A DNA stretch of 16,184 bases from Megasphaera sp. AM44-1BH. GTDB taxonomy: Bacteria; Bacillota; Negativicutes; Veillonellales; Megasphaeraceae. The translations under genes were made by a program, and so were the position numbers. Below are positions 1-7,675 of the stretch, in pieces (positions within the stretch are counted from its first letter, which is position 1; every line of letters begins with the position of its first letter). Below the pieces are notes generated by a model. That model saw nothing but the letters and a program-made list of their open reading frames with translations, did not search any database and was not told the DNA's origin. Location of the stretch: contig NZ_QSFA01000032.1 of the NCBI RefSeq assembly GCF_003467125.1, positions 1 to 16,184 of the forward strand. The letters run 5' to 3'.

Positions 1-18
1 AAACTAAATATTCCCGAT

Positions 19-47
19 TTTTCAAATTCCCTTAAGTATGGTATAAT
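19..47 (+). promoter_or_regulatory. Sigma-A type promoter of the M15-like gene
   Basis: A perfect -10 box TATAAT lies at 42-47. A -35-like TTTTCA lies at 19-24, 17 nt upstream, matching the consensus at four of six positions. Transcription would start near 54 and leave a leader of about 60 nt before the gene at 117. Confidence 0.6.
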
Positions 48-116
48 TAAAACGTTATTCGTAAAAAAGTAACCCGATGTCATACACATACTTTCAGCAT
101 TTTAAGGGGGAATTCA

Positions 117-917
117 ATGAAGAAGACTATCGTCGCAATCCTGTTTTTTTGCTGTTTTATGGGGGCTGTCACTGCATCGGCAGCACAGGTAAGAGAATCA
201 GAAACGGTATCTCCGGCCGTTGCCGCTTTGGCACAGGCCCAGCAGCTGGACGAAGCCAGGGGAAAAGCGAAAACAGCAACCAATCATAACGAATCCGACA
301 AGATTGGTGACCGGCTCAAGGCACGCGTTCATGCCCTGATTCCGGCATCAGCCTTTGCCAATATTGACAATCCCGGGACGATTACGCCGGATACGGTCAA
401 GTATCACTATGCCGGATCGCAGCACATGGCTACGCCGGTCTCGGCCTGGAACCGCCAGAAATATGAAGACCAGTACCAATACCAGTATCAACATGATTCC
501 TATGATGCGGCGATTGCCGATGCCTATGCGTACCGCCGTGATTTTGGCAAGAGCAACCTGCGTAAGTGGAGCAGCACCGAAGGCATGGATACACCGTGGG
601 ACAGCAACTGGACGACCGATACGGCTCATTTCCAGAGTTCGACCATTGCCTTCCTGGATCGACTGAATACAGAAGCCCATCAGGCTGGCATTTCCTTCGT
701 CATCACTGGCGGTGCTGAAAGTGGCTATCATGCCGGTGGCATCTATTCCCATGAAAATGGCTATAAAGTCGATATTTCCGATGAAGGTATCTACCAGGGG
801 AGCAAAGCCTATGAAGTCCTCATCGATGCATTGGCGCCATACAAACATCAGATTACGCACGAATGGGATAAGAACCACTACGATATCACCATCTATCCGG
901 AAAATTATAAAGGGTGA
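117..917 (+). CDS. Secreted M15-like (D-Ala-D-Ala peptidase fold) metallopeptidase
   Basis: The 266-residue product begins with a signal peptide: a KK pair, a hydrophobic core at residues 4-19 and an ASA-A cleavage context near 20-23. It is therefore exported and probably periplasmic. The middle (about 115-145) is rich in tyrosine and glutamine, with a QYQYQYQ run, and resembles nothing I recognise. The C-terminal half carries SHENGYKVD, which fits the M15/VanX zinc signature HxxGxxxD (H212, D219). It is followed by EWDKNHYDI, in which D251 and H254 match the D-x-x-H element of the same family. M15 enzymes cut D-amino-acid-containing peptidoglycan stem peptides, so a cell-wall role is inferred, not shown. 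The AAGGGGG box at 104-110 sets the ATG at 117. The gene is monocistronic, bounded by its own promoter and a terminator. Alternative: a catalytically diverged M15-fold protein. Confidence 0.65.
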   Translation: MKKTIVAILFFCCFMGAVTASAAQVRESETVSPAVAALAQAQQLDEARGKAKTATNHNESDKIGDRLKARVHALIPASAFANIDNPGTITPDTVKYHYAGSQHMATPVSAWNRQKYEDQYQYQYQHDSYDAAIADAYAYRRDFGKSNLRKWSSTEGMDTPWDSNWTTDTAHFQSSTIAFLDRLNTEAHQAGISFVITGGAESGYHAGGIYSHENGYKVDISDEGIYQGSKAYEVLIDALAPYKHQITHEWDKNHYDITIYPENYKG

Positions 918-960
918 TGTTTGGCGTCTGATGTTTCAAACATGCCACTTCACACTTGAA

Positions 961-988
961 AAGACGCTGTCTCCAGGCAGCGCCTTTT
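961..988 (+). terminator. Rho-independent terminator of the M15-like gene
   Basis: GACGCTGT (963-970) pairs with GCAGCGCC (977-984), with one mismatch and one G-U pair. The loop is 6 nt and TTTT follows at 985-988. It lies 45 nt after the stop codon and just before a new ribosome binding site. Confidence 0.7.
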
Positions 989-1009
989 CTGTACCTGAAA
1001 GGAGACATT

Positions 1010-1117
1010 ATGAATCGAAATGACCGGGACGCTTATTTCAGCTCCCTTAATGAATTAGTTTCCTGTGAAAGCGTGCTCTGGTTAAACTGGCGGGTTGTCA
1101 GGCAAAGAAGGGAATGA
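1010..1117 (+). CDS. Possible 35-residue small protein upstream of the DUF1848 gene
   Basis: An ATG at 1010 follows a good ribosome binding site, AAAGGAG (998-1004), at 5 nt. The frame encodes 35 residues, beginning MNRNDRDAYF and ending WRVVRQRRE, and stops at TGA 1115-1117, 7 nt before the ATG of the DUF1848 gene. I do not recognise the sequence. The strong binding site and tight spacing suggest either a real small protein or a leader peptide that couples translation to the next gene, which has only a distant binding site of its own. It could also be chance. Confidence 0.35.
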   Translation: MNRNDRDAYFSSLNELVSCESVLWLNWRVVRQRRE

Positions 1118-1124
1118 TTCGGGT

Positions 1125-2078
1125 ATGATCATTAGTGCCAGCCGCCGGACCGATATACCGGCATTTTATAGTACGTGGTTCTTCCGCCGCCTCCGCGAAG
1201 GATTCGTCCTCGTGCCCAATCCCTTTAATGCAAAGCAGATCAGCCGCGTTTCCCTCTTACCCGGAGAGGTAGACTGCTTCGTCTTCTGGACCAAGAACGC
1301 GGCACCTATGATGACGTATATAGAGGAACTGAAGAGATTGCCTTGTTATTTCCAGTTCACCGTCACGCCCTACGGCAGAGATGCCGAGCCGTTCCTGCCT
1401 CCCAAAGAGGAGATAATCCGCACGTTCCAGGAATTGTCCCGTTACTTGGGCCGGCACCGTGTCGTCTGGCGCTATGATCCCATCCTCCTGACGCCGGCGT
1501 ATACGCTGGACTGGCATATACGGCAATTCCGCACCATGGCGTCCCGGCTGGCTCACTATACGGACTGCTGTGTCATCAGTTTTATGGATATGTATAAAAA
1601 CACGGAACAAAATACACGGCGGCTATCTATCCGGGAACTGACAGTGCCGGAAATGCGGGAATTGTCAGCTGCCATGGCCAGTACCTGCCGGGCCTGCGGC
1701 CTTACCTTGCAGACTTGTGCTGAAGAGATAGACCTGCAGGACCTGGGGATTTCCCACGGAGCCTGTATCGACAGGCGGCGTATCGAGCAGGTGACAGGGA
1801 AATTCCTTGCCATCCCCAAAGATACGAACCAGCGCGGAGCCTGCGGCTGCATACAAAGTGTCGATATGGGCCAGTACAATACGTGCCGCCACCTGTGCTG
1901 CTATTGCTATGCCAACAGCAATGCCAGGCAGGTGCGGGCGCGCTGGGATACCCATGATGATGCGGCGCCTCTTTTGACCGGGCAGATCCCACCCGATGCC
2001 ATGATTACGAGAAGAGAAACCCTGCATCAGAAAGTACCAGACACTTCATTCGAAGAAACTAGTTTGTTTAATGAATAA
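1125..2078 (+). CDS. DUF1848 family protein (predicted metal/Fe-S cluster protein)
   Basis: This 317-residue protein has the characteristic N-terminus of the DUF1848 family, MIISASRRTDIPAFYS, which is why the ATG at 1125 is preferred over an in-frame TTG at 1095. Other family landmarks are VFWTKN, QFTVTPYG, VWRYDPILL and FMDMYKNT. The C-terminus carries a cysteine cluster: C240-x-C242, then C254, C258, C259 and C261 in a CRHLCCYCYAN context. This suggests a bound iron-sulfur cluster or metal. The family is often compared with radical-SAM-like TIM-barrel proteins, but no reaction is established, so I assign none. The ribosome binding site (GAAGGGA, 1106-1112) is 12 nt from the ATG, which is long. 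The gene may be coupled to the small ORF just upstream. A terminator follows directly. Confidence 0.85.
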   Translation: MIISASRRTDIPAFYSTWFFRRLREGFVLVPNPFNAKQISRVSLLPGEVDCFVFWTKNAAPMMTYIEELKRLPCYFQFTVTPYGRDAEPFLPPKEEIIRTFQELSRYLGRHRVVWRYDPILLTPAYTLDWHIRQFRTMASRLAHYTDCCVISFMDMYKNTEQNTRRLSIRELTVPEMRELSAAMASTCRACGLTLQTCAEEIDLQDLGISHGACIDRRRIEQVTGKFLAIPKDTNQRGACGCIQSVDMGQYNTCRHLCCYCYANSNARQVRARWDTHDDAAPLLTGQIPPDAMITRRETLHQKVPDTSFEETSLFNE

Positions 2079-2086
2079 GAATACAT

Positions 2087-2123
2087 ACTCCCTTCAGGAT
2101 CATCGTTTCTGAGGGGAGTTTTT
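2087..2123 (+). terminator. Rho-independent terminator after the DUF1848 gene
   Basis: ACTCCCTTCAG (2087-2097) pairs with CTGAGGGGAGT (2109-2119) and runs into a T tract. It starts 8 nt after the stop codon. Confidence 0.85.
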
Positions 2124-2125
2124 CT

Positions 2126-2288
2126 AAAAGCAAAAATCAACAGTATTGTGCTGATTAATATTCTTACTGCTTCGTAAATACAGATGCAATGAATGTAGGT
2201 GGGGGACAATGCTTTTCCTTTACTTTAATTTCTCTGTTTTTTGCCAGGTATACGGTATTGTTTTTATATATACTTGAAGGGAAGATGA
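2126..2288. other. AT-rich gap with no recognised gene
   Basis: The only coding candidate is a 22-residue hydrophobic frame (2209-2277, beginning MLFLYFNFSV) preceded by GGGGG but no clean ribosome binding site. I do not count it as a gene. GC content falls sharply here relative to both neighbours. Confidence 0.4.
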
Positions 2289-2294
2289 ATTGAG

Positions 2295-3083
2295 GTGAAG
2301 GGAGAGATACAAACGGGGAGAAAAATAAAAATGCAGCCCATTATCTCCACAAAGGGGATAGAGGAGGCCACCGGGGGCGCAGAAGATTCCGGGTTTTACG
2401 ATCAGATTTACACTGTTTGCGGGTTCATCAAGAAGGAATCTACTTTCGTATGTTTGCCAGACCCGTGCAAAATTTACAAGAGCCGGTATAGCAATTTAAA
2501 GTATATACAGATGCTACTTGTAATGCATCAGGCCAGAGTGTATCCTTTTGTCTTATGTTCCCATGATAATTGGCAATACATGTATCGGTATAATGTAAAT
2601 TTAGATTCATAAGAATCAGAATATGAATCTATTAGGATGTGCTTATCATCACTAGTAAATAATAGCCGTATTTCTGTTATTATGGACCATATGGGAAACA
2701 TAAGCCGTTTCTATCAGGAAGTAAATAACAAGCTAGAGTTTCCATACGATGATGAATGCTGGTTTTGGTATGACAGGAAATTAGTAACACTCCAATGGAA
2801 GAAACGGAACTCTATTGATGAACAGCATGTTTGTTACATTCTGGCCAGTGGTTTGAATAAATTATACCGTACATCACATGATATCATTCAGTTTATTGTA
2901 ATATCTGAATTGGAAATGCTGGATTTGTATTAGCAGTACATACCAGTAGAACCAAGAAAGGCTAATAGGAATGATATGATACTTGTACTAGAGTCATTGC
3001 CGGTTGTTAAGCAGAATGGCGATTGAAAATGCTATATGGTTCCTGATATTGGAACAAATTTGGATGGAGTTTTCTCCAAGTAA
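2295..3083 (+). pseudogene. Decayed gene of unknown family, one frame with three internal stops
   Basis: A single reading frame, starting from GTG 2295 (or ATG 2331 behind GGGGAG), runs about 262 codons to TAA 3081-3083. It is interrupted only by TAA 2610-2612, TAG 2931-2933 and TGA 3024-3026. At this base composition an unused frame of this length should hold roughly fifteen stops, so it was very likely a coding sequence. The pieces read as natural protein, for example YDDECWFWYDRKLVTLQW and, after the last break, KCYMVPDIGTNLDGVFSK. Three different stop codons argue for decay, not recoding. I do not recognise the family. The first two fragments (105 and 98 residues) could be annotated as separate small proteins, but the second has no convincing ribosome binding site. 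The region is AT-rich and probably acquired. Confidence 0.55.
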
Positions 3084-3097
3084 TCGTACATACAGAC

Positions 3098-3126
3098 TTC
3101 ATCCCTACAGCAATCTGATGTATAAT
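3098..3126 (+). promoter_or_regulatory. Promoter of the dynamin operon
   Basis: A perfect TATAAT lies at 3121-3126. A weak -35 (TTCATC, 3098-3103) sits 17 nt upstream. Transcription would begin near 3133, placing a GC-rich hairpin and then the ribosome binding site in the leader. Confidence 0.5.
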
Positions 3127-3140
3127 ATGGGTATACATTA

Positions 3141-3160
3141 CCCGGCCGCTGCGTGCCGGG
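3141..3160 (+). promoter_or_regulatory. Leader hairpin ahead of the dynamin operon
   Basis: CCCGGC (3141-3146) pairs with GCCGGG (3155-3160) across an 8-nt loop. It falls between the predicted start of transcription and the AGGAAAGG ribosome binding site (3164-3171). There is no T tract, so it is not a terminator. It could stabilise the mRNA or affect translation. Confidence 0.35.
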
Positions 3161-3179
3161 GTTAGGAAAGGTGATAACC

Positions 3180-3794
3180 GTGTCAAAAGAGTTGGAACAG
3201 GAGTTTACGAAGGTCATCTCAGCGGTGACCAAGGAGGTAACGGAGTCGGTGGTGCGCGATTCGGCTCTGGCTTCGGTGAAGGAGCTGAATGAGTCGCTGC
3301 AGGCGCTGAAGAAGGATTCGCCCAAGCTGGTGAAGGATATAGAAAAAGCGGAGACGATGTATGCGGACGTGTCCCAGCATGCTTTGGATAATATGCAGCG
3401 TTTTGCTGATTTTATCAGTTCCTGGCAGGAGCAGCAGTTGGAGCTGCTGAAGGAGATTTCCCATCGCAACGACGTCGTTTCTACGTGGCTCCAGCAGTCC
3501 GATAAGAGGCGCATAGAAGAAATCAAGGCCCTTCAGCAATCGACAGACCATGCTCTGTCTCAGCAAAAAGCAGAACTCGACCAGATTCTGCAAGGTCTGA
3601 AGCTGGAAATGCAGCAGACTCTTTCTATGGGAAAGCAGATCCAGTCGGATCATCAGGAGCTGATGAAATCGCTGGAAGACCGGCACGCCTCTATTTCGTC
3701 CGGTCTTACGACAATCAAGGTGCTGGCCGCTATCAATTTTCTCGTTCTGGCAGCTCTGGCCGGGTATACGCTGAAAGGCCTCATAGGGGGATAA
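3180..3794 (+). CDS. Coiled-coil protein with a C-terminal membrane anchor (dynamin operon gene 1)
   Basis: The start is GTG 3180, 8 nt after AGGAAAGG; an upstream in-frame GTG at 3153 lies inside the leader hairpin and is rejected. The 204-residue product has no cysteines and is almost entirely charged, glutamine-rich helix (about 1-175) with heptad-like spacing, so coiled coil is likely. It ends in one hydrophobic segment (about 179-203, IKVLAAINFLVLAALAGYTL) and a short glycine tail, giving a tail-anchored layout. There is no enzymatic motif or signal peptide. It lies 3 nt before the first dynamin-like gene and shares its promoter. By position it is probably a membrane adaptor, scaffold or regulator for the two GTPases; that is inference. 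I do not recognise a named family. Confidence 0.8.
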   Translation: MSKELEQEFTKVISAVTKEVTESVVRDSALASVKELNESLQALKKDSPKLVKDIEKAETMYADVSQHALDNMQRFADFISSWQEQQLELLKEISHRNDVVSTWLQQSDKRRIEEIKALQQSTDHALSQQKAELDQILQGLKLEMQQTLSMGKQIQSDHQELMKSLEDRHASISSGLTTIKVLAAINFLVLAALAGYTLKGLIGG

Positions 3795-3797
3795 GTG

Positions 3798-5780
3798 ATG
3801 ATTTCAGACGAAACACTCGCCGCGGTGCAGTCGCTCTACGATGATGTGGAAGACGGGTACAATCAGCGCATCCGTCAGCACGTCCAGCGTCAGATGCTGG
3901 CTCATCTCGACGAAATCACAACGGAACTGGAAGCCATCCATGCATCTTGTGGGACCGGGACCGTGCGCCTTCACGATTATATCCAGGTCATAGAGGAAAC
4001 GTGTACGGCTATCCGTCAGCTGGCGGAACGGCTGGACCAGGATTTCATGCTCTTCGTCATGGGAAGCGGCAAGAACGGGAAATCGACGCTGATCAATGCC
4101 CTGCTGGGGCAGAAGGCGGCAGCAGAGGATTCACTGCCGAAGACGTGGAAAATCGATGTGTTCCATGATGAATCCGATCCGTCGTGTACGCTGACGTTCA
4201 AGGACGGGTCCCAGAAGAGGATGACCGGGGATGAGGCCCGGGCGTTCATTGAAAAGGAAGAGCAGAAGCGGAAGGATTCGGAACGGGCCATCCGTCAGGA
4301 GCTGCGGGAGTTCAAGAAGAAAAAGGTAGCTTTAGAGGTACTGGAAGAAAAGCAACGGGAGTTGCGCAAATACAAGCTCTACCAGTCGCCGGTCATCGAA
4401 GCGTCCTGGCCGGCGGGCCACAGTGATATCCTGCGCCATTACCGTCTCGTCGATACGCCGGGCCTCCGGCAGGAGCTGGATGATATGGTCGTTGCCAGTG
4501 CGGAGGAATATTTTTCCAAGGCTGACGGGGTCATCTGGATCCTGCCGGGCGATAAGATTGCCAGTGCCGGCGATCATACGGAATTGCGCCGTCTCTGCCA
4601 GAAATACGAAAAGCATCCCGATAACATCATTGCTGTCGTGAACCGCATGGACATCGTCCGCCAGAGCGGCCAGAATCCTGATGAGGTGCTGGCCGAAGCG
4701 CGTCGGTTCTACGGGGATATGTTTACGGAAATCGTCCCCATTTCGGCCAAAGAGGCACGGCAGGCTGAAGATATGCTCCATCAGGACGGAATCAGTGAAA
4801 CAGAGCGCCGGGAAGCGGAAGCCCTGCTGGAGCAGAGTAATCTGCCAGCCCTTTTGCGTCTTTTGAACCGCACGCTTTTTGCCGATGCCCTGGATATCCA
4901 GATCCGGAGCAAAATCCGGGGCTGCCGGGATCTCCTGGATCATATCCGCCACGAGGCCGGGGAGGCATCCCGTCTCCTGGCCGGTGTCGGGAAGCAGCGG
5001 GAGGAAAAAATCGCCGCCTGGGATAAGGACTCGTCGGAGCTCCTGGAACGGCTGAAACAGGATTTGGAGACGTTCAAAGAAACAGAAGCCAAGCGCGTCC
5101 AGCGGGAAACGGGCTACGTGGAAGACCAGCTCTGGGATATGGATGCAGATACCCGCAATGAGTTCATCCTGGAAGAAATCATCTGTCCCGAATCGTTGGA
5201 ACGGCGGCTCCATGAGATGGTAGAGACACACAGCCGCCAGCTCATGGATATGTACCGCCGTCATCTGAAGGCGGCTCCCTTCCGGGAATTCCCGTTTCTT
5301 TCGGACGACGATATGACCGTTTCCCTGTCCCAGAGGGGCGTCATCGGCAATGCCAATCTGTCCGATGATCTGAGCGGACAAGGTGAGGCCCAGCTGGCTC
5401 TGGGCGGGGCACTGGCCTTCGGGGCGGCGGCGCTCCTCGGTCCCGTAGGGCTTATTTTTGCCGGGCTGGCAGCTACGGATTTTGGTAAGAGCGTGGCGAA
5501 ATTCCTGTCCCGTACCTTTGGTTCCAGTATGGCCAGCAAGGTAGAAAGGCGGTTCACCGACCAGATGTGCGATGTCAATACAAAGCTGGAAGAAGAGTAT
5601 AAGGAATATATACAGAAAGCCGGAGAGGCCATTTCGTCTCTGCGGGAATCGACGTATACCGAACTCTATGGGCCGTCCGGCCAGACGCAGGCCATCGTTG
5701 GTCATCTTCAGACGCTGGACGGACTGGGCCATATGCCGGTCACGCCGCTTCATGTGAAGGATATTATTTTTTCCCATTAG
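3798..5780 (+). CDS. Dynamin-like GTPase A (dynamin operon gene 2)
   Basis: The 660-residue protein is read from ATG 3798, 7 nt after AGGGGG (3785-3790); a GTG directly before it is closer than ideal. An N-terminal helical stretch (1-85) precedes the GTPase domain: P-loop GSGKNGKS (89-96), G3 DTPG (219-222), G4 NRMD (282-285, arginine in place of the usual lysine) and G5 SAK (316-318). Between P-loop and G3 there is an unusual highly charged helix (about 144-194). Long helices follow (about 385-510), then a hydrophobic glycine/alanine-rich hairpin (about 531-560), typical of the membrane paddle of bacterial dynamins, and more helix. Members of the family bind and remodel lipid bilayers using GTP. 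The gene has 9 nt before the next dynamin gene, so the two are probably partners, as in Campylobacter DLP1/DLP2 and in Leo/Eleos systems. Confidence 0.9.
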   Translation: MISDETLAAVQSLYDDVEDGYNQRIRQHVQRQMLAHLDEITTELEAIHASCGTGTVRLHDYIQVIEETCTAIRQLAERLDQDFMLFVMGSGKNGKSTLINALLGQKAAAEDSLPKTWKIDVFHDESDPSCTLTFKDGSQKRMTGDEARAFIEKEEQKRKDSERAIRQELREFKKKKVALEVLEEKQRELRKYKLYQSPVIEASWPAGHSDILRHYRLVDTPGLRQELDDMVVASAEEYFSKADGVIWILPGDKIASAGDHTELRRLCQKYEKHPDNIIAVVNRMDIVRQSGQNPDEVLAEARRFYGDMFTEIVPISAKEARQAEDMLHQDGISETERREAEALLEQSNLPALLRLLNRTLFADALDIQIRSKIRGCRDLLDHIRHEAGEASRLLAGVGKQREEKIAAWDKDSSELLERLKQDLETFKETEAKRVQRETGYVEDQLWDMDADTRNEFILEEIICPESLERRLHEMVETHSRQLMDMYRRHLKAAPFREFPFLSDDDMTVSLSQRGVIGNANLSDDLSGQGEAQLALGGALAFGAAALLGPVGLIFAGLAATDFGKSVAKFLSRTFGSSMASKVERRFTDQMCDVNTKLEEEYKEYIQKAGEAISSLRESTYTELYGPSGQTQAIVGHLQTLDGLGHMPVTPLHVKDIIFSH

Positions 5781-5789
5781 GAGGTAGTT

Positions 5790-7529
5790 ATGGACGTTAC
5801 AGCCTATATAGACGGACTGCTGGCACGGGCTGAGCGGTCGCCCTTATTTGGTGATGCCGCTTTCCCTGGTCTCTATCCACTGTATAACGACCTGCAGGTA
5901 CTGCGGGCCAAATTGGAGCAACCCCTCCATGCCGCTGTCATCGGAGAAGTCAAAGCCGGGAAATCGACGCTGATCAATGCCTTTGCCGGCGGGGAGATTT
6001 CACCGACGAACGCGACGGAAACGACGGCATGCATCATGAAGATTTCCTATTCGCCGGAAGAAAAAGCCGTACTGCACTTTTCTGATGGAACGACGCAGGA
6101 AGGCATGGTGGCAGAAATCTATGAGCTGCTGGAAGCACACCATGGCGATCAGGCGTTCTTCAGCCGCTGTCAGGATGTGGAAATAGGGAGAAATCTCCAG
6201 GGTCTGCGCCATATCTGCCTCATCGATACGCCGGGGCTGGAAACGATTACGACGGCTAATGAATCGCGCACGACCGATTATTTCCAGTCTGTCGATGTGG
6301 TTCTCTGGGTGTTCAATGGCAATTATCTCGGCCAGAGCGATGTCAACGACCGGGTGCGCCAGGTGGCACAGATGGGCAAGCCCATTGTCGCCGTCATCAA
6401 CCGCATCGATCAGGTAGACGGCGATCCTCAGGACCTGGTCGATTATCTCGACGATTCCATGGGGATTTATCTGGAAGAGATTTTCCCCCTGTCGGCGCAG
6501 AAAGCCTATGAGGGTGTTATGCAGGCCGACCAGCAGCTCCGGGACGAATCGGGGTTCACGGCGCTCTATACGTATCTGGACGAACACATCGAACGCCATG
6601 CCGGCGATGTCCAGATGGACAGTATCCTGGCGTCGGCACGGGTACTGGAAGACAAGATGAACCTTCTGCACCGCCAGACGCTGGAGCAGATTGAACGGAA
6701 GCTGCGGACGTATATGGAACTGGATGAACAGATTCAGTATAACGGACGGATGCTGTCCGAAAATGTCCTCAGCGATACCCGGGAATGGCTGCAACGCCAT
6801 TTCCTGAGCCGGGCTGAACGTACGCTGTATAGTCAGATCAGTGCCGGCAATGCCTTCAGCAGTTCGTCCCAGGAAGAGTTCCAGCGGCTGTTGCAGAAAG
6901 TCCTGTCCCAGGATGCCATCCGCGGGGAAATCGAAGACCATCTGCAGCAGTTGTCTGCGACCATCCGGACAGACTGGCAGGGCCGGCTTTCCGGCATTGA
7001 TGCGGAACTATCCCACATGTATGAGCAGGAACAGGAAAAGAACCGCCTGGAAATGGTGCAGCTCCCTCATGGGGCTGTAGAAAATACGGGACTGGAATCG
7101 GTGAAAAATTCTGTTCTGGCTGCCGGAGCTGCCGGGGGTGCCCTGTCCATTTACTCGGCCGTCGTCGCGCCGGCTGCGGCCCACGTCACACTGGGAGCGG
7201 CCGTGAGTACCATTATGCCGCCGGTCCTCCTGGCCGGGGCTGCCGTCGGTCTGGTCACGGGCTATGCCAAGAGCAAAAAAGTAAAGACACAACAGCGCCA
7301 GCAGGTACAGGATGTGCTGGGACTGGTACGGGAAAAGACGGCGGCGACATTGCTGCCAGCTCTGAAGACCTATCTGCAGCAACTCTGTGAAGCGACCCAG
7401 ACTGAGGCCAAAAAGGATTTCGTAGAAAAGAATTTCGCCGGACGGAGCGTAGAGGACCTGCAGCAGCTGGTACAGAAGCTGCAGGAAATCACCCGCCAGA
7501 ACGAGGCTGTCATACGCGTACAGGCTTAA
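5790..7529 (+). CDS. Dynamin-like GTPase B (dynamin operon gene 3)
   Basis: The 579-residue protein starts at ATG 5790 behind AGGAGG (5779-5784). The GTPase motifs come early: P-loop GEVKAGKS (52-59), a threonine-rich switch (TNATETT, about 69-75), DTPG (146-149), NRID (204-207) and SAQ (235-237). A long helical bundle follows (about 270-430), then a hydrophobic hairpin of alanine, glycine and valine (about 441-490) for membrane insertion, and a C-terminal helical tail. It is shorter than GTPase A and lacks both the N-terminal helices and the charged insertion, so the pair are distinct subtypes and not a recent duplication. It probably works as a hetero-oligomer with GTPase A at the membrane. 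It is the last gene of the operon; no U-tract terminator follows at once, but a large palindrome does. Confidence 0.9.
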   Translation: MDVTAYIDGLLARAERSPLFGDAAFPGLYPLYNDLQVLRAKLEQPLHAAVIGEVKAGKSTLINAFAGGEISPTNATETTACIMKISYSPEEKAVLHFSDGTTQEGMVAEIYELLEAHHGDQAFFSRCQDVEIGRNLQGLRHICLIDTPGLETITTANESRTTDYFQSVDVVLWVFNGNYLGQSDVNDRVRQVAQMGKPIVAVINRIDQVDGDPQDLVDYLDDSMGIYLEEIFPLSAQKAYEGVMQADQQLRDESGFTALYTYLDEHIERHAGDVQMDSILASARVLEDKMNLLHRQTLEQIERKLRTYMELDEQIQYNGRMLSENVLSDTREWLQRHFLSRAERTLYSQISAGNAFSSSSQEEFQRLLQKVLSQDAIRGEIEDHLQQLSATIRTDWQGRLSGIDAELSHMYEQEQEKNRLEMVQLPHGAVENTGLESVKNSVLAAGAAGGALSIYSAVVAPAAAHVTLGAAVSTIMPPVLLAGAAVGLVTGYAKSKKVKTQQRQQVQDVLGLVREKTAATLLPALKTYLQQLCEATQTEAKKDFVEKNFAGRSVEDLQQLVQKLQEITRQNEAVIRVQA

Positions 7530-7573
7530 ATCAGCTGCCAGCCTGCATCTCCCTTTGGTCGATACCTGCTGGG

Positions 7574-7675
7574 CCAAAAAGGGCCCTCACGGGGACGGCA
7601 AAAATACCTGTCCGACGAACCAGTTATGAATTCAGTCGGTTCGAAGTACAGTGTAATATGGCGTCCCCGTGAGGG
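7574..7675. repeat. Long imperfect palindrome after the dynamin operon
   Basis: CCCTCACGGGGACG (7574-7587) and CGTCCCCGTGAGGG (7662-7675) are perfect 14-bp inverted arms. Inside, TACCTGT...CGAACC pairs imperfectly with GGTTCG...ACAGTGTA, leaving a loop near 7623-7636. Short outer arms GCCAGC (7537-7542) and GCTGGC (7679-7684) extend the symmetry. There is no T tract. It may be a MITE- or REP-like intergenic element or an mRNA 3' stabiliser. Confidence 0.6.

Noticed and set aside
2295..3083. Stop-codon reassignment or programmed readthrough
   Set aside because: All three stop types interrupt the frame and neighbouring genes use normal stops, so decay is simpler.
4332..5777. 481-residue open frame on the minus strand
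   Set aside because: It lies entirely opposite the dynamin A gene, whose GTPase motifs are unmistakable. It is a product of GC-rich codon bias.
6000..6941. 313-residue open frame on the minus strand
   Set aside because: It is a shadow of dynamin B, with no start signal.
7632..7650. GGTTCGAA, like a tRNA T-loop
   Set aside because: No acceptor, anticodon or D arm surrounds it; it is part of the palindrome's inner stem.
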